Under the pieces are notes generated by a model. That model worked only from the letters and a program-made list of their open reading frames with translations. It was not told where the DNA came from and searched no databases. Shown piece after piece: positions 60,352-64,000 of a stretch of 64,000 bases of DNA. Made by a program: the position numbers and the translations under genes. Each line of letters opens with the position of its first letter. Within the stretch, counting starts at the first letter, position 1. The DNA comes from DUMJ01 sp964655195 (GTDB taxonomy: Bacteria > DUMJ01), in contig CAZZLK010000021.1 of the NCBI GenBank assembly GCA_964655195.1, forward strand, positions 1-64,000. Reading direction: 5' to 3'.

Positions 60352-60552
60352 CTTGCCCTTCCTCCTTTCTCTTATCCTTTATCTTAGATTATAAGATTAA
60401 ATTCAATATGAAACAAGATGTCGTATTAATGAAAATAAATTATTAATCGAGAAAGAAATTTAATTTTATATTGAACTACAGATAAGATATAATTACTTAG
60501 GCGCCTAAGAAGGAGATACGGAAATAAATTTCAGGTCAATCAGTATTAACTA
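60352..60552. other. Intergenic region with gntR promoter and a palindrome
   Basis: A minus-strand promoter for gntR reads TTGTTT (60416-60411) and TATAAT (60393-60388) with 17-base spacing. Nearby CAATAT and ATATTG copies form an imperfect inverted repeat. Next to the malic enzyme stop lies the perfect 14-base palindrome CTTAGGCGCCTAAG (60496-60509), GC-rich in very AT-rich surroundings and without a T run, so it is more likely a protein site than a terminator. No coding frame is supported here. Confidence 0.5.
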
Positions 60553-61686
60553 CTATACAAAAACCTCTGCCACTTTCTCCACTACCAGAGGATTAAATGG
60601 ACTTGGAATTATAATGCCTCTCTCTAATTCTTCTTCTGTCACTAGGCTTGCTATCGCCTTGGCAGATTCTATCTTTATCTTGCTATCAATCCTTCTTCCC
60701 GACTTGAGTGCACCTTTTATTAGCCCTGGGAAAACCAGGAGATTATTTATCTGATTTGGATAGTCTGATCTACCGGTAGCTACAACCCTGGCACCAGCAG
60801 AAAGTGCCTCATTATAATCTATCTCCGGTATTGGATTAGCCATAGCAAAGACTATTGGATAAGATGCCATACTCATTATCATATCTTTACTGACAATACC
60901 TGGAGCTGATAGTCCTATAAATATATCTGCCCCTTTTATTGCATCCTTCAACTCACCTGATAGTTTCTCTGGATTTGTCTTCTGAGCAAGTCTAAATTTA
61001 TCTTCATTTAGGTCTTTTCTATTTTCATTTATAATCCCCTTACTATCACAGATGATTATATGTTTAAAGCCAAAATCCAGTAGAAGATAAGTAACTGCTG
61101 TACCTGCTGCACCTGCCCCGGATATAACAACCTTAACATCTTCTTTCTCCTTTTTCACCACCTTCAATGCATTTATCAGGCCTGCTAGGACTGCAACCGC
61201 TGTTCCGTGCTGATCATCATGAAAGAATGGAATATCCAACCTCTCACTCAGGGACTCCTCAACCCTGAAACACTCAGGAGCTTTTATGTCCTCAAGCAGG
61301 ATAAGCCCAAACGTAGGTGCAATAGAACACACTATCTCTACTGTCTCCTCCCAGGATTTTGACCTTATACATATAGGGACGGCATTTACTCCGGCGAACT
61401 TCTTTATGAGCAGGGCTTTCCCTTCCATAACTGGAAGAGCAGATTCTGGTCCAACATTACCTAGCCCTAATACTGCACTTCCATCACTTACTACCGCAAC
61501 TGTATTGCTCTTCCAAGTATAATCATAAACTTTACCCCTATCTTTGGCTATCTCCTGAGAAACAAACCCTACCCCAGGTGTATATACCAAGCTGAGATCA
61601 TTCTTATCTAAAACATCCACTTTGGATTCTATAGAGAGTTTTCCCTTCAGATATCTATGTAATTCCAATGCTAATTCTTTACTCAA
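60553..61686 (-). CDS. NAD-dependent malic enzyme (short bacterial form)
   Basis: This enzyme decarboxylates malate to pyruvate with NAD(P) reduction. Motifs: VYTPGVGFVSQEIA with the catalytic Tyr, MEGKALLIKKFAGVNAVPICI with the catalytic Lys, EDIKAPECF and FHDDQHGTAVAVLAGL for metal binding, and the dinucleotide loop GAGAAGTAV near 189. At 377 residues it is the compact bacterial form without the phosphotransacetylase extension. It overlaps nadC by 8 bases and links to fumarase through malate. Confidence 0.95.
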   Translation of the reverse strand: MSKELALELHRYLKGKLSIESKVDVLDKNDLSLVYTPGVGFVSQEIAKDRGKVYDYTWKSNTVAVVSDGSAVLGLGNVGPESALPVMEGKALLIKKFAGVNAVPICIRSKSWEETVEIVCSIAPTFGLILLEDIKAPECFRVEESLSERLDIPFFHDDQHGTAVAVLAGLINALKVVKKEKEDVKVVISGAGAAGTAVTYLLLDFGFKHIIICDSKGIINENRKDLNEDKFRLAQKTNPEKLSGELKDAIKGADIFIGLSAPGIVSKDMIMSMASYPIVFAMANPIPEIDYNEALSAGARVVATGRSDYPNQINNLLVFPGLIKGALKSGRRIDSKIKIESAKAIASLVTEEELERGIIIPSPFNPLVVEKVAEVFV

Positions 61687-62512
61687 TAGAATCCTCCAGC
61701 GTTAGAGAAAAGTCTATAGCCTTTGCAGAATGAGTAATAGCACCTATAGATATAAAATCTATAGGTAGCCCTACAAGCTGTTCGATATTATCACTATTTA
61801 TACCTCCTGAGACTTCAACCTGTGCCCTACCACTTATTATTTTAATCGCCTCTTTTATCTGATCTATACTCATATTATCTAGAAGGATTATATCTGCCCC
61901 ACCCTCCAAAGCCTCTTTTACATCTTCAAGAGAGGCTGCCTCTATCTCTATCTTCATATAGTGTGGAGCATTTCTTTTGGCTATTTCTAAAGCCTTCTTT
62001 ACTCCTCCAGCCGCTATTATGTGATTATCTTTTATTAAGATCCCATCGTATAAACCGAATCTGTGATTCTTTCCTCCCCCTACTCTTACAGCATACTTTT
62101 CTAAAAATCTTAAACCGGGTAGAGTCTTCCTGGTGTCAAGGATCTTAACCGAAGGAGGAAGTAATTTAACAAACTTGTTAGTTGCTGTAGCAATACCGGA
62201 AAGATGCGAAAGGAAGTTAAGGGAAACTCTTTCTCCCTTGAGTATACTCTTTACCTTTCCCTTTATAAACATCACCTTTTCTCCCGGATATATCTCTTCT
62301 CCATCTGATTTCAAAAATTCCAATATCAGGCTCTCATCAATAGTACGAAAGACCTCTTTTACTACTTCACAACCACAAAGAATCCCTCTCTCCTTACATT
62401 TTATATAAGCCTTACCCTTAAGCCCCTCATCTATAATAAGATCTGTTGTTATATCTCCGATTCCTATGTCCTCTTCTAAAGCTAATGATATTATCCTAGA
62501 TATGCTATTCAT
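61679..62512 (-). CDS. nadC: Nicotinate-nucleotide pyrophosphorylase (quinolinate phosphoribosyltransferase)
   Basis: NadC makes nicotinate mononucleotide from quinolinate and PRPP. The 277-residue protein has EEDIGIGDITTDLI near the start, LSHLSGIATATNKFV, the core LDTRKTLPGLRFLEKYAVRVGGGKNHRFGLYDGILIKDNHI, and LEGGADIILLDNMS followed by VEVSGGIN. It overlaps nadB by 4 bases, as expected for an NAD synthesis operon. Confidence 0.96.
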   Translation of the reverse strand: MNSISRIISLALEEDIGIGDITTDLIIDEGLKGKAYIKCKERGILCGCEVVKEVFRTIDESLILEFLKSDGEEIYPGEKVMFIKGKVKSILKGERVSLNFLSHLSGIATATNKFVKLLPPSVKILDTRKTLPGLRFLEKYAVRVGGGKNHRFGLYDGILIKDNHIIAAGGVKKALEIAKRNAPHYMKIEIEAASLEDVKEALEGGADIILLDNMSIDQIKEAIKIISGRAQVEVSGGINSDNIEQLVGLPIDFISIGAITHSAKAIDFSLTLEDSIE

Positions 62513-64000
62513 AGCCTTCCTTTCTTCTTTATAATATGTTTTTGCCAGTAAATATCGTCTCTATAAGGATAGTCGATCCTAAAATGGGCACCTCTACTTT
62601 CCTTTCTCTCTAAGGCGCTCTCAGCAATCAGCTTTGCAAGTAGGAGCATATTTTTAGTCTCAACATCTTTAAAATTGTTAACCGGTACATCCATTACCTC
62701 TGTCTGTATCTTTTCTAACTCTTCTATCAAGAACCTCAGCCCCTTCTCTTCCCTTCTGATTCCACAGTACTTCCACATAAGAGACTGCATCCTGTATCTA
62801 AATTCACCTAGAGCCTCATCCTTATATATCTTCTTATCCAAAGCCTTTATACCTCTTATAACCTCTATATCTCCGTTGTTGAATACATAGTTAGAAACCT
62901 CTTGAGCTATAATTTTACCAAAAACTAGACCCTCTAGCAAAGAGTTACTTGCCATTCTATTTGCACCATGTATCCCAGTTCCAGCACATTCACCACAGGC
63001 GTATAAACCCTTTATACTGGTTTCCCCCCTAAGATTTGTCCTTATGCCTCCCATCATATAGTGGGCTCCTGGAGCTACAGGGATGTAATCCCTGGTAATG
63101 TCTATACCATATTTTAGACACTCGCTATATATCATAGGAAAGTGGGAGAGGATAAAATCTTTTGGAAGATGTGTTATGTCAAGATAAACATAGTCCGAAT
63201 TTGTCCTTTCCATCTCATCCATAATGATCCTTGAGACAACATCCCTTGGGGCAAGCTCCCCCATCTCATGATATTTGGGGACAAACCTCTCTCCGTTGAT
63301 ATTTCTCAAGACTCCACCCTCTCCCCTGATCGACTCCGTAATTAACAGCGGAGGAGCTGATGGATGTTTCAATACTGTAGGGTGGAACTGGACAAATTCC
63401 ATATCACATAACTCTGCCCCAGCATTATATGCAATAGCCAGTCCATCGCCACAAGCCACAGCTGGATTAGTTGTAAATGGATATATCTGACCTATGCCAC
63501 CAGTAGCTAAAATTATCGCTTTAGAAAATATAGGATAGATCTCTTCTTCTCTTCCATCCCAGACAAGAATCCCCTTACATATCCCATCTTCTACGATCAA
63601 ATCTACAACCATAACCTGATCTCTAACAGGAATTTCTCTTTCCAAGGTATGTCTTATAAGCACATCCATAATAGCCTTTCCTGTAGAGTCACCCCTGCTG
63701 TGGAGAACCCTTCTTCTAGAATGAGCACCTTCTCTTCCTAAATCCAATCTCCCGTTTTCGTCTCTATCAAATTCTACGCCAAGCCTGATAAGATCCTCAA
63801 CTATACTGGGTGCATTATAAACCAGTATCTTTACAGCATCTGGATTACATAGACCATCTCCAGCCCTTATAGTATCTTGAAAATGGATATCTGGACTATC
63901 ATCTTCCCCTATAGCAGCAGCTATCCCCCCTTGGGCATTATAAGAATTACTCTCCCTGATATCGCCTTTAGTGACTACAAGAACCTTAACCCCTTCCCTT
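62509..64000 (-). CDS. nadB: L-aspartate oxidase (5' end outside window)
   Basis: NadB oxidises aspartate to iminoaspartate for NAD synthesis; in anaerobes fumarate can accept the electrons. The frame stays open from the internal TTG at 63747 to the window edge and includes NAQGGIAAAIGEDDSPDIHF, so the gene starts beyond 64000. Further motifs: LGREGAHSRRRVLHSRGDSTG, MEFVQFHPTVLK, APGAHYMMGGIRTNLRGETS, and YACGECAGTGIHGANRMASNSL. About 497 residues are visible. nadA may lie further upstream. Confidence 0.95.
   Translation of the reverse strand, partial: REGVKVLVVTKGDIRESNSYNAQGGIAAAIGEDDSPDIHFQDTIRAGDGLCNPDAVKILVYNAPSIVEDLIRLGVEFDRDENGRLDLGREGAHSRRRVLHSRGDSTGKAIMDVLIRHTLEREIPVRDQVMVVDLIVEDGICKGILVWDGREEEIYPIFSKAIILATGGIGQIYPFTTNPAVACGDGLAIAYNAGAELCDMEFVQFHPTVLKHPSAPPLLITESIRGEGGVLRNINGERFVPKYHEMGELAPRDVVSRIIMDEMERTNSDYVYLDITHLPKDFILSHFPMIYSECLKYGIDITRDYIPVAPGAHYMMGGIRTNLRGETSIKGLYACGECAGTGIHGANRMASNSLLEGLVFGKIIAQEVSNYVFNNGDIEVIRGIKALDKKIYKDEALGEFRYRMQSLMWKYCGIRREEKGLRFLIEELEKIQTEVMDVPVNNFKDVETKNMLLLAKLIAESALERKESRGAHFRIDYPYRDDIYWQKHIIKKKGRL

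Noticed and set aside
1..64000. tRNA or rRNA genes, CRISPR arrays, insertion sequences, prophage
   Set aside because: No cloverleaf-like segments, rRNA sequence, regularly spaced repeats, transposase or phage genes were seen. The long direct repeats expected of mobile elements are also absent.

Overview
The window is low-GC, purine-rich on the coding strand and very gene-dense, and it reads as the chromosome of an anaerobic, probably thermophilic bacterium with two membranes. Evidence for an outer membrane is BamA, a Skp-like chaperone and the lipid A genes lpxD, lpxC, lpxA and lpxB. Evidence for anaerobic life is rubrerythrin with a rubredoxin-like partner, a two-subunit iron-sulfur fumarase, and an F-type ATP synthase whose c subunit carries a two-carboxylate, Na+-type ion site. 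Gene order is nevertheless Firmicutes-like: metK-priA-def-fmt-rsmB-rlmN-PASTA protein, upp-wecB-atp operon-murA, and tdk-DUF1385-prfA-prmC-tsaC-rpiB-glyA. This suggests a deep Terrabacteria-type diderm lineage (Atribacterota- or Synergistota-like). I cannot name a species.

1-32 kb is a nearly gapless run of plus-strand genes. It holds a branched-chain amino-acid type ABC importer (livJ partial, livH, livM, livG, no livF), S-adenosylmethionine synthesis, replication restart (a PriA that has lost its helicase motifs), translation start and rRNA modification (def, fmt, rsmB, rlmN), a membrane pseudokinase with PASTA repeats, fumarase, upp and wecB. The complete F-ATPase operon follows, with delta and alpha fused into one polypeptide. 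The run ends with murA, the BamA-Skp-Lpx envelope block, an LpxB paralogue and a DUF3084 coiled-coil protein.

32-36.2 kb carries a phosphoglycosyl transferase and an MsbA-like ABC exporter. After them comes a roughly 640-bp scar of foreign DNA: an MNT nucleotidyltransferase, a broken HEPN toxin gene, and fragments of two other genes. The scar appears to have rewritten the C-termini of both flanking genes.

36-39 kb (minus strand) is a peptidoglycan-recycling operon: NamZ-type exo-muramidase, amino-sugar kinase and MurQ. 39-43.5 kb is a mixed block of an Ogg2 glycosylase, rubrerythrin, a DegT aminotransferase, a lipoprotein, a small outer-membrane-type protein and a small Ig-like protein. 43.5-47 kb is nucleoside salvage (punA, pdp, tdk) with a short CCA-type nucleotidyltransferase. 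An AT-rich divergent intergenic region with DnaA-box-like sites lies between punA and tdk.

47-56 kb (plus strand) holds translation termination and tRNA modification, rpiB, glyA, a secreted phosphodiester glycosidase, a GAF protein and a secreted alpha/beta hydrolase. 56-64 kb (minus strand) holds an ABC-2 exporter with yqeY, a GntR/FCD regulator, malic enzyme, nadC and the partial nadB.

The most unusual points are the delta-alpha ATP synthase fusion, an fmt gene with no standard start codon, the apparently helicase-dead PriA, the PASTA pseudokinase that has lost its partner phosphatase, and the defence-gene scar.
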